Assembly (NCBI RefSeq): GCF_028736215.1
Contig: NZ_CP117883.1
Coordinates: forward strand, 4,588,001 to 4,652,000
DNA length: 64,000 nt
DNA from: Mucilaginibacter sp. KACC 22773
Lineage (GTDB): Bacteria > Bacteroidota > Bacteroidia > Sphingobacteriales > Sphingobacteriaceae
Direction: 5' to 3'
Shown here: positions 1 to 8,011 of the stretch, in pieces
Numbering within the stretch: the first letter of the stretch is position 1
Layout: each line of letters opens with the position of its first letter
Notes under the pieces: model-generated
What the model saw: only the letters and a program-made list of their open reading frames with translations
The model's database searches: none
What the model was told of the DNA's origin: nothing
Made by a program: the position numbers and the translations under genes

Positions 1-1158
1 ACCCCGTTTTATTACTATGACATGGGCGTATTGCGCCAAACTTTGAAAGCCTGCCGGGATGCCTCGGCAAAACATGGCTTTCACGTGCACTATGCCATGA
101 AGGCAAACTTTAACCCGAAGGTGCTGGATATGATTCAATCTTTTGGTTTTGGTGCCGATTGTGTGAGCGGCAACGAGGTTAGGGCAGCTATTGAACATGG
201 TTTTGACAAAGGCAAAGTAGTTTTTGCAGGGGTCGGAAAATCAGACCGTGAAATAAACTATGCGCTTGATGCTGATATTTTTTGTTTCAATGTCGAGTCG
301 GTTCAGGAACTGGAAGTAATTAATGAATTGGCGGCTTCCAAAGGTAAAAGGGCCAATGTAGCCATCCGCATTAACCCTAACGTTGATGCGCATACACACC
401 ATTTTATTACTACCGGGTTAGATGAAAATAAATTTGGCATTAATATATGGCAGCTGCCCGATGTGGCTACAGCCCTGCGCAAATGCGCCAGCCTGCAATT
501 TTTAGGCATTCACTTCCATATAGGCTCACAAATTACCGATCTGGAGGTTTATAAAAGCCTTTGCACACGCATTAACGAAATGCAGGATTGGTTTGAAGAT
601 CATGGTTTCCCGGTTAAAGTACTAAACACCGGCGGTGGCTTAGGTGTTGATTATTACAGCCCCGACACCAACATTGCCGATTTTGAAAACTATTTCCAGG
701 TATTTAAAAACTTCCTGAACGTAAAACCGGGGCAGGAAGTACACTTTGAGCTTGGCCGTGCTTTGGTAGCCCAAAGCGCATCGCTGATATCGAGGGTACT
801 GTATGTAAAAAATGGCAAAAAGAAAAACTTCCTGGTATTGGATGCCGGCATGACTGAACTGATACGCCCCATGCTTTACCAGGCTTATCACCAGATAGAA
901 AATATAAGTAAGAATCAAGAGTCAAGAATCAAGAATCAAGATAACCCCACTCACAACTCACAACTCACAACTCACAACTTGAAATATGACGTAGTAGGCC
1001 CCATCTGCGAAAGCACAGATTGTTTTCAGAAGGATGTTGACCTGCCGGAATCATTTCGTGGCGACCTGATTGCCGTACGCACTGCCGGCGCATACGGCGA
1101 GGTGATGGCCTCTGGTTATAACCTGCGCGACAGGGTTGGCAGTATTTATTCAGAATAG
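1..1158 (+). CDS. lysA: Diaminopimelate decarboxylase, 5' partial
   Basis: PLP-dependent decarboxylase that makes L-lysine from meso-diaminopimelate in the cytoplasm, the last lysine step. The frame is open from base 1 (TPFYYYDMGV...), so the true start lies upstream of the window. The fold-type III alanine-racemase-like barrel is visible: HYAMKAN carries the PLP lysine near fragment residue 34, then HIGSQI, the phosphate-binding TGGGLGVDY, and near the C-terminus the substrate motif CESTDCF. A run of about 25 low-complexity residues (SKNQESRIKNQD, then NPTHNSQLTTHN) sits just before KYDVVGPICES and is absent from usual LysA proteins; the DNA there matches an intergenic repeat type (see 905-979). 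The frame is kept, so the enzyme is probably still made. It converges on the next gene across an inverted repeat. Confidence 0.95.
   Translation, partial: TPFYYYDMGVLRQTLKACRDASAKHGFHVHYAMKANFNPKVLDMIQSFGFGADCVSGNEVRAAIEHGFDKGKVVFAGVGKSDREINYALDADIFCFNVESVQELEVINELAASKGKRANVAIRINPNVDAHTHHFITTGLDENKFGINIWQLPDVATALRKCASLQFLGIHFHIGSQITDLEVYKSLCTRINEMQDWFEDHGFPVKVLNTGGGLGVDYYSPDTNIADFENYFQVFKNFLNVKPGQEVHFELGRALVAQSASLISRVLYVKNGKKKNFLVLDAGMTELIRPMLYQAYHQIENISKNQESRIKNQDNPTHNSQLTTHNLKYDVVGPICESTDCFQKDVDLPESFRGDLIAVRTAGAYGEVMASGYNLRDRVGSIYSE
905..979. repeat. Low-complexity repeat inserted in frame in lysA
   Basis: Two short tandem runs lie inside the lysA frame: GAATCAAGAGTCAAGAATCA-type heptamers (about 911-941), then four units of ACTCACA/CTCACAA type (about 948-979). 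The first run is the reverse complement of intergenic runs at 5260-5295 and 35757-35787 (TCTTGATTCTTGACTCTTGA type). It translates without a stop and adds roughly 25 residues just before the conserved ICESTDCF segment. Confidence 0.75.
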
Positions 1159-1164
1159 GTTCTT

Positions 1165-1249
1165 TTAAGTCGAAAGTTCTAAGCCGAAAGTCTTAAGTCC
1201 GAAGTCTGATTTTGACTTAGAACTTAAGACTTTCGACTTAAAACTTTAA
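1165..1249. repeat. AAGTC-type inverted repeat between convergent genes
   Basis: The left arm TTTAAGTCGAAAGTTCTAAG (1165-1184) pairs almost perfectly with CTTAAGACTTTCGACTTAAA (about 1223-1242); more AAGTC units lie between. The right arm covers the stop codon of the minus-strand gene, and the left arm starts a few bases after the lysA stop, so the hairpin could end transcription from both sides. A sister copy at 56519-56585 also lies between convergent genes. Confidence 0.7.
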
Positions 1250-2002
1250 GCCAACCCTGAACTGTACGTAGGTGCCGCCTTCAATCACGGCAAAATATTG
1301 CTTTAATTGTATAAAATACGAGAAGGCAACATAGGTGGGCGTTTTATAAGTTACGTAATCGTTTTTATTGTTGTTGTAAATATTATCGTTACCAAATGTT
1401 TCGCCAACAAATATCCTGAAACCCATCTGGGTATTGGGCTTGCGGCCGTGAAAAACAATTTCGCTGGTTAAGCCGCCGGTAAACAGTTCGGTGCGGGTAT
1501 CGGTGTAAAAGTTAGGATCGCCGGTTACATCTTTCCTGAACCTGGCATAATCGCCAAACTCATGGCTATAAGCCGCTTCAAAACCAATAATCCTGATATC
1601 GGTACGCCCATCATTATTGATATAAAAGTTGCCTGATAAACGGCCACCTACCGCGCCGAAGAATTTATCTTTAAAATAATGGGCGTCGCCCTCCTGTAAA
1701 TCATAATTGGAGTAATTGCCCAATGATGTAAATGCACCATACGCCAGGTTAAAGTTTTTAAACGTGTGGGCTTCACTTATGTTTAACTGGCCGCTGGTAA
1801 GCTGATCGCTAAGGTTATTGCCAAAATCAAGCACCAGTCCGGCCGATACATAAGTAGCCGATTTAACACTATCCATCGACATCGGCTTTGGCATGTAGGC
1901 TATATCACTTTTGTGCAGGGCCGGGCCATACACATGCTCGCTGCATGAACTTAACAAACCCAAAAGTAATGCTGCTGCCGGTAAGTAGAATTTTATTTTC
2001 AT
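1238..2002 (-). CDS. Putative outer-membrane lipoprotein, unknown function
   Basis: A 254-residue exported protein. The N-terminus (MKIKFYLPAAALLLGLLSSCS) is a lipoprotein signal with a lipobox-like LLSSC, so Cys20 is the probable lipidation site. The rest is rich in alternating aromatic and polar strands (for example YVAFSYFIQLKQYF) and ends in phenylalanine (VGLKF), as beta-barrel outer-membrane proteins often do. No catalytic motif is seen. The start ATG at 2002 is the only one giving a complete signal peptide. Its stop lies inside an inverted repeat shared with the lysA end. I do not recognise the family. Confidence 0.75.
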   Translation of the reverse strand: MKIKFYLPAAALLLGLLSSCSEHVYGPALHKSDIAYMPKPMSMDSVKSATYVSAGLVLDFGNNLSDQLTSGQLNISEAHTFKNFNLAYGAFTSLGNYSNYDLQEGDAHYFKDKFFGAVGGRLSGNFYINNDGRTDIRIIGFEAAYSHEFGDYARFRKDVTGDPNFYTDTRTELFTGGLTSEIVFHGRKPNTQMGFRIFVGETFGNDNIYNNNKNDYVTYKTPTYVAFSYFIQLKQYFAVIEGGTYVQFRVGLKF

Positions 2003-2102
2003 AAAGGTATATTGGTTAAGAATTTAGGGACTAAAAATCTTTACCAATAATACGCTAAAAACCTAAGTTATGTAACAAGCCGCGTTAATAAATAACTTTT
2101 GC

Positions 2103-2756
2103 CTAAAATGCCAGGGCTTCTATAAACGCGTCATTAAAATCTTCCGAAAAATGGAGCACATTATCCAGGTGTTCAAACTCTTGGGCAATATGTGTAGTAG
2201 TAAGCACAACGGCTTTCATACCGGCATTTGCTGCGGCTTCAACACCTTTAGGTACATCTTCAAATACGATGCAGTTGGTTGGCTCAGCATTTAAAAGCTG
2301 TGCCGCCTTTAAAAAAGTTTCGGGATGCGGTTTACTCAAAACCACATCATCGGCGCTAACTATAGCCTTAAAATAGTGCCTTATGTTCAGGTTATCCAGC
2401 ACAAAGTCGATATTAAACGGTATGGCGGCCGAACCTATGGCCATCGGGATACCTTTTTGATAAGCAGCCTCTAAAAACTCTCTTAAACCGGGCAGAAGTG
2501 CCAGATGGGGCAAAAATTCCTGCTGGTATTTTTGCTCTTTTTTGTAAGAAAGATCGTTCATCTCGTCAACCGTAAAGCGGTTGGTACCAAACATCCGTAC
2601 AAGCACTTCGGGATTTTTACCGTACATCTCTTTTTTTACTTCTTCCCACGTAAAATTGCCGCCTAACTGATCGTTCAAAAGCGTTTGCCAGGCTTTGGTA
2701 TGATAGGGCATGTCATTTATCATGGTGCCATTAAGGTCGAATATAAAGGCCTTCAT
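2103..2756 (-). CDS. HAD-superfamily hydrolase, beta-phosphoglucomutase-like
   Basis: A 217-residue cytoplasmic HAD protein of subfamily I with an alpha-helical cap (about residues 15-80). Motif I is FDLNGT at residues 6-11, motif II is IGSAA (about 107), motif III is the lysine in VVLSKPHPE (about 142), and motif IV is VFEDVPKGVEAA (about 164). Such proteins usually act on sugar phosphates or are phosphatases. In motif I the second acidic residue of DxD, the usual general acid/base, is asparagine. That would weaken classical phosphatase chemistry unless the substrate or another residue compensates. The phosphate-accepting Asp7 is intact. The substrate cannot be told from the neighbours. Confidence 0.88.
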   Translation of the reverse strand: MKAFIFDLNGTMINDMPYHTKAWQTLLNDQLGGNFTWEEVKKEMYGKNPEVLVRMFGTNRFTVDEMNDLSYKKEQKYQQEFLPHLALLPGLREFLEAAYQKGIPMAIGSAAIPFNIDFVLDNLNIRHYFKAIVSADDVVLSKPHPETFLKAAQLLNAEPTNCIVFEDVPKGVEAAANAGMKAVVLTTTHIAQEFEHLDNVLHFSEDFNDAFIEALAF

Positions 2757-2938
2757 AGTATATTTTGAATTTTGGGCGCAAAATACACTTTATAAAAACT
2801 AAAAATAGCTTCCTTACGTACAATGATATATACACTAGTACAATTTTATTTAACGAAATAGTTAATACAACATTTAAGGTGTAGCTAAAATAATAAGGAT
2901 TGTGTTGCGGTTGTTTTTGCGTGATTATTGATTTTAGC

Positions 2939-2974
2939 AAGCCCATTGGCCCAAAAGGCTGAAGGGCTTTTTTT
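2939..2974 (+). terminator. Terminator-like hairpin with no gene upstream on its strand
   Basis: AAGCCC (2939-2944) pairs with GGGCTT (2964-2969) and is followed by a T-run to 2974. The T-run is on the plus strand, but both flanking genes are on the minus strand. It could end a short unannotated transcript starting in 2760-2930, or be chance. Confidence 0.4.
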
Positions 2975-3009
2975 ATTTATGGCAGTTTGGCTATCCTGTA
3001 GCAGTACCG

Positions 3010-3897
3010 TTAAAGTTTAATGGTGGCGCCAATGTCAAAATAAAATATACCCGGTTTGTTTATCATACTGCCGGTAATGTTTGCAGGCAATTTATTTTGC
3101 GAAATGGCGTACGACGGCGAAGCATGAAGAATAAATACGCCCGTTTTATAGGCCATTGGTACCGAAAACTCGTAGTCAAGCAGGTTAAACTTACTTAACA
3201 TGGCTTCTTGCTTAGCCAGCGCTTTTGAGGTATTGGATGCAAGTTTGTATTTTTTTTGTGTAAGATAGGCATCGTAAAAATTTTGCGTGCCTCCGTTCAT
3301 CTCGGCCAATGGCGAAATAACCAGGAAATCGTTACCATTAACAATACCGGTAGTGATGAAATCGTGCGATAAGCCTGCATTTACAAAAACATCGTTTTTA
3401 AATCCTTTGCTCACAAAATTATAACCGGTCCCTATGGTTGGAGTTACAATGCCCACAATGTTATAATCAAGGCTTGCATTGATGGTGCTATTTATTGACG
3501 AACCTATTTGAGTACTGTTTTTATTATAAAATAATTTTGAAAATGATGTTTCGGCGCTCAGGTCATCAGTGATATCAAAGTCATAGCCCGCTGTAAGGTT
3601 TCCTTCGTCAAGCTTATCCACAATGCGGTTTGGTATATAAGTAATACTGCCCGAAAGATATAGCCCATTGCTAAAGGAGTATTTGATATCAGTTATCAAC
3701 ATGGGAGTTTTTATGGTATCAGCCCGGCCCATAACTACATTATTGCTCAGGTAACTTAGGCCAAATTTGAATGAGCCTTCCTTTTCACTTTTCTTTGTTT
3801 CATCAACCTTATCGGCCGGTTTACCTTGAGCAAAAATCCCATTCGCACAAAACAACAAAAAGGTAGTTACCAAAAGGGATACACATGCAATTTTCAT
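3010..3897 (-). CDS. Exported outer-membrane beta-barrel-like protein, unknown
   Basis: A 295-residue protein with a Sec signal peptide (MKIACVSLLVTTFLLFCANG, cleavage after IFAQ). The mature part begins with a charged linker (KPADKVDETKKSEKEG) and continues as repeated amphipathic strands such as LYLSGSITYIPN and GTGYNFVSKGF, ending in GATIKL. This pattern suggests a small outer-membrane barrel of roughly 12-14 strands. No family motif is recognised. The gene stands alone, with a terminator-bounded gene upstream of it on the same strand. Confidence 0.7.
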   Translation of the reverse strand: MKIACVSLLVTTFLLFCANGIFAQGKPADKVDETKKSEKEGSFKFGLSYLSNNVVMGRADTIKTPMLITDIKYSFSNGLYLSGSITYIPNRIVDKLDEGNLTAGYDFDITDDLSAETSFSKLFYNKNSTQIGSSINSTINASLDYNIVGIVTPTIGTGYNFVSKGFKNDVFVNAGLSHDFITTGIVNGNDFLVISPLAEMNGGTQNFYDAYLTQKKYKLASNTSKALAKQEAMLSKFNLLDYEFSVPMAYKTGVFILHASPSYAISQNKLPANITGSMINKPGIFYFDIGATIKL

Positions 3898-4042
3898 TCT
3901 TTTTTACGCATTGATAAAATGACAGCCATTTGGCTTTGTCATTATTTAAATGGGATTACAAGCTATTAACAGGCTCCCTCCGGCAGGATAGGTAAAATTA
4001 TTTAAAGTTTGCTATTAACGCGTAAGTTTCAAATAATGATAT

Positions 4043-4077
4043 AAAAAAAGCTGCCTCCTTAAAAGCAGCCTTTTTTT
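4043..4077 (-). terminator. Rho-independent terminator
   Basis: GCTGC (4050-4054) pairs with GCAGC (4065-4069), flanked by an A-run on the left and a T-run on the right, so it can work in both directions. It lies 16 bases after the stop of the alanine-rich protein gene (4093-4521, minus strand). Confidence 0.8.
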
Positions 4078-4092
4078 AACACAATCATTAGG

Positions 4093-4521
4093 TTACCGTA
4101 CATGAGTGGCATGGTGTTTTGCCACATCGTGTTTGGTTTGCCTGATTTCTTTTTTTATGTCTTTTACTTCTTCCTTGGCAGTTAAGCGCACTTCTTTGGC
4201 AACTCTAACGTTTTTCCTTGCGGCTTTTACATCCTCTTTTGCTGTTGCTAAGTTGGCTTTGGCTGCCGCTATGGTCACTTTATCTGCCTTTTGAGCAATG
4301 GCCGCATCCAGCGTTGCCTGGGCGGCTGCCAGTTCAGACTCGGCGGCTGCTAAGTTTGATTTTGAGGTTACAACTTCTGTTTTAGCTGATGCTACTTCGG
4401 TTTTAGCAGCAACAATGTTCACTTTTTCCTCTGCTTTTGCAGGTACCGAAGGGCTTGACGTTTGAGCGAAAGCCACGGCTGAAAATAACGTACTGAGCGT
4501 TAACAGGATTATACTTTTCAT
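4093..4521 (-). CDS. Exported Ala/Lys-rich coiled-coil protein
   Basis: A 142-residue protein with a clear signal peptide (MKSIILLTLSTLFSAVAFAQ). The mature part is nearly all heptad-like helix built from A, K, E, V and T, with imperfect repeats (AAKTEVASAKTEV, AAAESELAAAQATL, AAAKANLATAKEDV). It ends in a basic, His-containing tail (RQTKHDVAKHHATHVR). This fits a periplasmic coiled-coil or structural protein. The composition resembles Lpp-like or stress-linked helical proteins, but no named family is recognised and there is no lipobox cysteine. Confidence 0.7.
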   Translation of the reverse strand: MKSIILLTLSTLFSAVAFAQTSSPSVPAKAEEKVNIVAAKTEVASAKTEVVTSKSNLAAAESELAAAQATLDAAIAQKADKVTIAAAKANLATAKEDVKAARKNVRVAKEVRLTAKEEVKDIKKEIRQTKHDVAKHHATHVR

Positions 4522-4911
4522 GACTTTTTTTGGTTCCGATTGGTTATGGTTGTTTACGTTTTTGCAACTATTTGGTTACACGCATATGACGTAACGATTA
4601 TCAAAAGGTTTAAGTGTAACTGGCCACAAATATAATATTTTTGATGGCTATTTTTTTAAACAATTACTTGTTGAATATACCACTCTATGTTGGCCTCCTG
4701 CCATGCCGGCGTAATTTCAATTTGAATATTTGAGAATTTTAAAGTTAAAAAATTAGTTTCGAAGCTTTAAAAGCAACTGACTATTAGTTATTTAATTTCT
4801 ATCAATGTGTTTTAATTTCCAAAACCGGCGTTTTTATCCTCAAATCTTCAAATTCTCAAATGTCCAAATCGAAGAATTTTCCCTACCTTGCCGCCTTTAA
4901 TAAATAAAATA
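4522..4911. other. Intergenic region with inverted repeat and csp promoter
   Basis: This is the divergent space between the coiled-coil gene and the cold-shock gene. Arms 4718-4739 and 4850-4871 pair with few mismatches (core AAATTCTCAAAT). The right arm overlaps a 22-base stretch (4840-4861) found again identically at 15173-15194. TACCTTG at 4884-4890 resembles the Bacteroidota -7 box and would start the csp transcript about 20 bases before its ATG. No gene is seen. Confidence 0.6.
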
Positions 4912-5106
4912 ATGCAAAAAGAAGGAACAGTAAAATTTTTTAATGAAACAAAAGGTTTTGGATTTATTACACCTACAAGCGGTGGCCAGGACATTTTTGT
5001 TCATTCAACAGGCCTGATCGATGAGATCCGCGAAAACGACAAAGTTGAATTTGAAGTTGAAAACGGCAGAAAAGGTTTAAATGCGGTAAATGTAAAAGTT
5101 ATCTAA
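4912..5106 (+). CDS. Cold-shock domain protein (CspA family)
   Basis: A 64-residue single cold-shock domain that binds single-stranded nucleic acid and melts RNA structure. RNP1-like KGFGFIT and RNP2-like DIFVHST are both present, and the protein starts MQKEGTVKFFNE as in other Bacteroidota Csp proteins. The ATG at 4912 is chosen because the family begins here; a TTG 24 bases upstream would add an unrelated extension. The gene is monocistronic, with a strong terminator 25 bases after the stop. Confidence 0.93.
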   Translation: MQKEGTVKFFNETKGFGFITPTSGGQDIFVHSTGLIDEIRENDKVEFEVENGRKGLNAVNVKVI

Positions 5107-5131
5107 GTATAATATAACCATTAAGCATACC

Positions 5132-5166
5132 AGGCATCCGCTTTTAGTGGATGCCTTTCTTTTTTT
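5132..5166 (+). terminator. Rho-independent terminator of csp
   Basis: AGGCATCC (5132-5139) pairs with GGATGCCT (5149-5156), followed by a T-rich tail to 5166. Confidence 0.9.
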
Positions 5167-5224
5167 AGTCATTTCTCTGCGCTGTCATTTATCATTAGGC
5201 TGCGCCGTCATTGGTCATTGGTAT

Positions 5225-5295
5225 TTCAAAATCCGAAGTCCAAAGATACCAAAGTCCAAAAAATCTTAACTCTTGATTCTTGGCTCTTAATTCTT
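5225..5295. repeat. Intergenic low-complexity repeats
   Basis: CCGAAGTCCAAAGATACCAAAGTCC is followed by CTTAACTCTTGATTCTTGGC and CTCTTAATTCTTC. The second half is the same repeat type (inverted) as that found inside lysA and at 35757-35787. A run of C follows at 5298-5306. Confidence 0.6.
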
Positions 5296-5375
5296 CTCCC
5301 CCCCCCTCAAAACTGGCATTGTTGTTGTTCTAACTTATTTAAGTTAAATCATATCTACAAAAACAAAAATTAACC

Positions 5376-5774
5376 ATGAAAGATCAAGCAAAAATTATAG
5401 CCGCACTATTAGTAGGTGCAGCAGCAGGGGCTGCGTTAGGTTTATTACTGGCTCCCGAAAAAGGTAACGAGCTTAGGGATGATATTGCCGACTACATAAA
5501 CGACCTGGTTGATACTGCTAAAAATAAAGCGCAAACAACAGCCAGCGGCATAAAACAATATAGCAGCGATGCCATAGAAAAGGCCAAATCAAAATTTAAC
5601 GGTACCGTTAGCGACCTTTATGATTATAAAGATGATGCTTTGGAAACAGCAAAATCAACTGCTAAAGCTGCCGCAGAAAAAGCACAACACGTAGCGGAAG
5701 ATGTGGTTGAAGATGCTAAAGCAAAAGTTAAAACTACAGCCAACAATTGGAATAATACTATACAAAATGCATAA
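5376..5774 (+). CDS. YtxH-domain protein
   Basis: A 132-residue protein with one N-terminal hydrophobic helix rich in small residues (AALLVGAAAGAALGLLLAP, residues 9-27), then the YtxH hallmark EKGNELRDDI. A long amphipathic helical region follows, with Ala/Lys repeats (AKSTAKAAAEKAQHVAEDVV). In Firmicutes and Bacteroidota such proteins are small general-stress proteins anchored at the membrane; the molecular role is unknown. The ATG at 5376 starts the conserved helix. The gene ends at a 24-base-arm palindromic terminator shared with the convergent peptidase gene. Confidence 0.85.
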   Translation: MKDQAKIIAALLVGAAAGAALGLLLAPEKGNELRDDIADYINDLVDTAKNKAQTTASGIKQYSSDAIEKAKSKFNGTVSDLYDYKDDALETAKSTAKAAAEKAQHVAEDVVEDAKAKVKTTANNWNNTIQNA

Positions 5775-5785
5775 TTTTTAGTACT

Positions 5786-5842
5786 ATATATCAAACAAAA
5801 AACCCGGATCAATAATGCATCCGGGTTTTTTGTTTGATATAT
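5786..5842. terminator. Long perfect bidirectional terminator
   Basis: Perfect 24-base arms (5786-5809 and 5819-5842) enclose a nine-base loop. The GC core is ACCCGGAT/ATCCGGGT, flanked by six A and six T. It sits between the convergent YtxH and M1 peptidase genes and has a U-tract in both directions. Confidence 0.92.
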
Positions 5843-5856
5843 TTTTTTCTTATTGT

Positions 5857-7737
5857 TTATTTAAAAGCAAACGTATTATTTCCTTCGGTTGCATCCATAA
5901 ATATACCGCCGTCAAGGGTCACGGCTTTAATTACTTTGGGAGTTTTAATGCTGACCGAAATTTGTTTTTGATTTTTTTCCCAAACAGCAGGCGATTGGTG
6001 CCTGGTTTCGGTTGTTCCGTCGGCATAAGTTATCTTCACATCAAACGGGATAACAAAACCGCCTACATTTTTAATATCGGCAACATAACCATCTTTAGCT
6101 TTGCCAACCTTTTGCAGGTTTAGGTCGATGTAGTAATTGCTAAAAAACCAGTTATTAAAAAACCAATTAAGGTTACTGCCAGATATATTGCTCATAGAGT
6201 TAAAGTAATCCCATGGGATAGGGTGTTTACCGTGCCAGCGGTCCATGTAGCCATGCAGCGCTTTTTTAAATAAATCGTCGCCAAGCATATCTTTCAAAGC
6301 AAAATAGCTTAACGACGGTTTACCATATGAGTTGTTACCATAACCCGCCCTTAATTCGCTTGACATAGTGATAATCGGCTGATCTTCGGCGGTTGATGCG
6401 TCATGAATCCATCCGTTTATCCTGAAACTCTTGTAAAGCGCGTCGGCCTTTTCGGCACCTACCTCGTCGGTACCTATTAAACGTTCAAAAGTTGTGGCCC
6501 AGCCTTCGTCCATAAAAGCGTAACGACTTTCGTTAATGCCCATATAGAATGGGAAATAGGTATGGGCTATTTCATGATCCTGAACAAAAGCGGCAAACTG
6601 GATATCGTCTGTATGACTGTCATTAACCATCATAGGGTACTCCATGTCAGCAAAACCCTGAAAAGCAGTCATTTTAGGGAAAGGATAAGGTACCCCCGGC
6701 CAGTTATGTGACAACCAGCTTAACGAATGGCGCCCAGCCTGCACCGCATGATGAAAATCTTCTGATTTATCTAAAAACGCAGCCTGCATACTTGCCCTGC
6801 GGTGTGTAGCATCATCAACTATGGCGCTTGCGGCATCCCATACATAATGATCGCTGATGCCAACAGCCATATCGCTGATATCATTTGCTTTCCAGATCCA
6901 ACTATTCTGGTCTTTTTGCACTGTAATATCCTTTTTGGCAAGGTCGGCAGCAGTAGCCACATGTATTGTCGAATCGCTGGTCATTGATGCTGCCAGGCGT
7001 TTGGCATATTCAGGCTGTAAAACCTGGTTGGGGTTTTGCAATGTGCCTGTTGCCCAAACTATATAGTTTTTCGGAACATTTACCGTGAGGGTGTAATCGT
7101 TAAAATCGTTATAAAACTCCTGCGCATCTAAAAAAGGCAACCTGTCCCAACCATTGTAATCGTCATAAACGGCTACACGCGGGTAAAAATAAGCCAGGTA
7201 GTAGGAGGTGGAATCAATCATACCCTCGCGGCCGCTTTCCAGCGAGATCTGGAAATGCCAATCGATATCCAGTTTTAATGAATCATGCGGCATTAAAGGT
7301 TTTGTTAAAGTTACCGCCATATTGGTTGAGGCCGCTTTACTATTAACTTTTTTAGCCTCGCCATTAATCAAAAACTTATCAAACTGAATGCCGCTGGTCA
7401 GGTAGTCATCTCCTGCATCTCCAAACCGGGCAACACCGGGTTTATGAATGTTCAGGATTAGCTTCATATTAAGCCTTTTCAATGTATCCGGGCTATTATT
7501 TACGTAATTTATCGTTTCCGACCCTTTAACGTTCCTATCCGGCGGCAAGGCAGTAATAGTGATGTTGTAAGTTCCGTGATTTTGCCAGTATTTTTTACCA
7601 GGCTTTCCGTCGGCTTGTCGCGTTTCTTTTGTAAAAGCTTTTTGAATATCGCGCGGCATGTATAAGGTTTGGGCCTTCACTTGCGTGAGCGCGAAACACG
7701 ACAATGCGTAAAACGCTATTAGTTTGGTGTGTTTCAT
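5857..7737 (-). CDS. M1-family metallopeptidase (gluzincin), exported
   Basis: A 626-residue zinc aminopeptidase-like protein. Signal peptide: MKHTKLIAFYALSCFALTQV, cleaved after KAQ. The N-terminal part (about 45-300) is the M1 beta-sandwich saddle, with FYPRVAVYDDYNGW at its end. The catalytic domain has QDHEIAH (HExxH, about residues 386-391) and the third zinc ligand in FMDEGWA 18 residues on. GFADMEYPMM is a variant of the usual GxMEN exopeptidase motif: the glutamate is kept and Asn is Tyr. That suggests the N-terminal amine may be bound differently. It probably degrades peptides in the periplasm or outside the cell. Single gene. Confidence 0.9.
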   Translation of the reverse strand: MKHTKLIAFYALSCFALTQVKAQTLYMPRDIQKAFTKETRQADGKPGKKYWQNHGTYNITITALPPDRNVKGSETINYVNNSPDTLKRLNMKLILNIHKPGVARFGDAGDDYLTSGIQFDKFLINGEAKKVNSKAASTNMAVTLTKPLMPHDSLKLDIDWHFQISLESGREGMIDSTSYYLAYFYPRVAVYDDYNGWDRLPFLDAQEFYNDFNDYTLTVNVPKNYIVWATGTLQNPNQVLQPEYAKRLAASMTSDSTIHVATAADLAKKDITVQKDQNSWIWKANDISDMAVGISDHYVWDAASAIVDDATHRRASMQAAFLDKSEDFHHAVQAGRHSLSWLSHNWPGVPYPFPKMTAFQGFADMEYPMMVNDSHTDDIQFAAFVQDHEIAHTYFPFYMGINESRYAFMDEGWATTFERLIGTDEVGAEKADALYKSFRINGWIHDASTAEDQPIITMSSELRAGYGNNSYGKPSLSYFALKDMLGDDLFKKALHGYMDRWHGKHPIPWDYFNSMSNISGSNLNWFFNNWFFSNYYIDLNLQKVGKAKDGYVADIKNVGGFVIPFDVKITYADGTTETRHQSPAVWEKNQKQISVSIKTPKVIKAVTLDGGIFMDATEGNNTFAFK

Positions 7738-7954
7738 AAATGTAAATAAATTCAGTGTGTCAACTTTTGTAAAGATGCTGTTAACACCAAATAGTTACAA
7801 AATAAATGAAATTTAATACACCTACTTAATCGTCAGTTTTTCGTAACAAAATTGTAACATCTTTTTAATTGAGATTAAATAGTTTGCTATTGCGGGAAAT
7901 ATTTTTTTTATTTGTACAAGTTATTTTAATAGGGGTATTAAATAACTAATATTT

Positions 7955-7982
7955 AAGCCATCCGAACTTGTTCGGGTGGCTT
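7955..7982 (-). terminator. Terminator hairpin
   Basis: AAGCCATCCGAA pairs with TTCGGGTGGCTT around a four-base loop (CTTG), with one G-U pair. It lies 30 bases after the stop of the ferritin-like gene (8012-8518, minus strand). Confidence 0.7.
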
Positions 7983-8011
7983 TATTGTTTCAAAGAGGCA
8001 TCAAATCTGTC

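Noticed and set aside
905..979. Frameshift or pseudogene in lysA
   Set aside because: The frame stays open and the conserved ESTDCF and C-terminal motifs follow in the same frame.
2731..2946. 71-codon minus-strand frame upstream of the HAD gene
   Set aside because: It overlaps the HAD start and covers an AT-rich promoter region; the translation shows no domain or signal.
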